From the NCBI GenBank assembly GCA_964350315.1, contig CAYGJD010000009.1, positions 11,671-75,670 of the forward strand: a stretch of DNA of 64,000 bases, given 5' to 3'. This DNA is from JAJZEO01 sp964350315 (GTDB lineage Bacteria > Chlamydiota > Chlamydiia > Chlamydiales > 2-12-FULL-49-11). The translations under genes and the position numbers were made by a program. Positions 63,426 to 64,000 of this stretch are shown one piece after another. Each line of letters starts with the position of its first letter. The first letter of the stretch is position 1. Under the pieces are notes generated by a model. That model saw only the letters and a list, made by a program, of their open reading frames with translations. It was not told the origin of the DNA and ran no database searches.

Positions 63426-64000
63426 TTATGCGGTCATCCCACCATCTACAGTGAGCACCTGACCTGTAATATATTCTGCCTCATCACTAGCTAAAAAAAG
63501 TGCAGCATTTGCAATTTCTTCAGGTGTTCCAAGACGCCCCATAGGGACCTTTGTTAATATAGCTTCTTTTTGCAAATCATTTAACTTGTCTGTCATGTCT
63601 GTTTCTATAAAACCTGGTGCAATACAGTTAATCGTTATATTTCTTGAGCCAACCTCTTTTGCAAGGGATTTTGTCAATCCAACCATTCCAGCTTTAGATG
63701 CAGCATAATTTACCTGACCTGGGTTTCCAATCAATCCTATCACCGATGCGATATTAATAATTCTACCCCCACGATTCTTCATCATGCCTCTCAAAAAAAC
63801 ATGCGTTGTATTGTAAACAGATTTTAAATTGGTATCAAGTACACTATCCCAATCTTCTTCTTTTATTTTGATCATCAAGTTGTCTCGGGTAATTCCAGCG
63901 CAGTTAACAACAACATCAACCTGCCCCCACATCTCATTTACCTCTTTGCCAAAAAGAGCAACAGCCTTGTGATCTGCAACATTTACATTTCGAAATTCAA
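63426..64000 (-). CDS. fabG: 3-oxoacyl-[ACP] reductase, N-terminus outside window
   Basis: The frame runs open to the right edge; the visible 190 residues are the C-terminal part. Short-chain dehydrogenase motifs: VVVNCAGITRDNLM (NAG-type), IINIASVIGLIGNPGQVNYAASKAGMVG (catalytic Ser-Tyr-Lys) split over this stretch, NCIAPGFIETDMTD. It reduces 3-oxoacyl-ACP with NADPH in fatty acid elongation. The Met at 63932 is internal, not the start. Confidence 0.94.
   Translation of the reverse strand, partial: EFRNVNVADHKAVALFGKEVNEMWGQVDVVVNCAGITRDNLMIKIKEEDWDSVLDTNLKSVYNTTHVFLRGMMKNRGGRIINIASVIGLIGNPGQVNYAASKAGMVGLTKSLAKEVGSRNITINCIAPGFIETDMTDKLNDLQKEAILTKVPMGRLGTPEEIANAALFLASDEAEYITGQVLTVDGGMTA

Noticed and set aside
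1..64000. tRNA genes, CRISPR arrays, insertion sequences, prophage
   Set aside because: No tRNA T-loop patterns in gaps between genes, no regularly spaced repeats, and no transposase, integrase or phage structural motifs were found.

Overview
The window is AT-rich bacterial chromosome with dense, mostly operonic genes. It very probably comes from a member of the phylum Chlamydiae outside the genus Chlamydia (a 'Chlamydia-like' or environmental lineage). The strongest marker is an 1885-residue UvrA made of two complete UvrA units in tandem (35916-41573), which I know only from chlamydiae. Supporting markers are the Chlamydiae/Verrucomicrobia small basic protein (8609-8764), an aro gene cluster, the xseA-xseB-dxs run, folD followed by apbE, cydAB, and dacA-ybbR-rsmE. 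The potABCD polyamine importer, a PagL-like gene and several very large lineage-specific proteins argue against Chlamydia proper. The taxonomic call is inference from gene content.

Layout: 1-4540 holds the end of a prenyl synthase gene, a protein-glutaminase-like protein, an MreD-like membrane protein, an inositol-phosphatase family enzyme, folD and apbE. 4743-10582 carries rnr, two tandem DUF502 membrane genes, a HolC-like gene, two tiny basic proteins, ybeY and a CBS-domain membrane protein. 10700-17310 carries a DUF3604 protein, a mini membrane protein, maf, a secreted HEAT-repeat protein and an LptD-like outer-membrane protein. def-secG-tpiA (minus) diverge from xseA-xseB-dxs-nadK (plus) at 18.97-19.04 kb, where two near-consensus promoters sit back to back. 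Minus-strand cydA-cydB leads into two small outer-membrane-type genes, followed upstream by aroB-aroA-aroK-aroC with aroD divergent. Then come dacA-ybbR-rsmE, pyk, the double uvrA and the SRP RNA.

41.9-53 kb is the accessory part: an outer-membrane porin-like gene, a 1480-residue unrecognised protein, two tiny cysteine-containing lipoproteins between hairpin terminators, a BioD/Pta-type ATPase, rluA-family, ssb and a 624-residue unrecognised protein. 53-64 kb returns to household genes: lgt, a PIN/TRAM protein, acpS, trxB, potABCD, then an RG-rich unrecognised protein, acpP and the start-truncated fabG.

Functionally the window covers envelope building (LptD, Lgt, several beta-barrels, a PagL-like protein, AcpS/AcpP/FabG), chorismate synthesis, isoprenoid precursors, c-di-AMP synthesis, low-oxygen respiration (CydAB) and DNA repair. 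The most distinctive points are the protein-glutaminase-like protein with Trp at the expected catalytic Cys, the RG-rich protein resembling eukaryotic RGG proteins, the two large lineage-specific proteins, the aroD gene without the aroE half, and a recurring promoter design in which the -10 box lies 6-9 bases before the start codon (likely leaderless mRNAs). No tRNA, rRNA, CRISPR array, insertion sequence or phage genes were seen.
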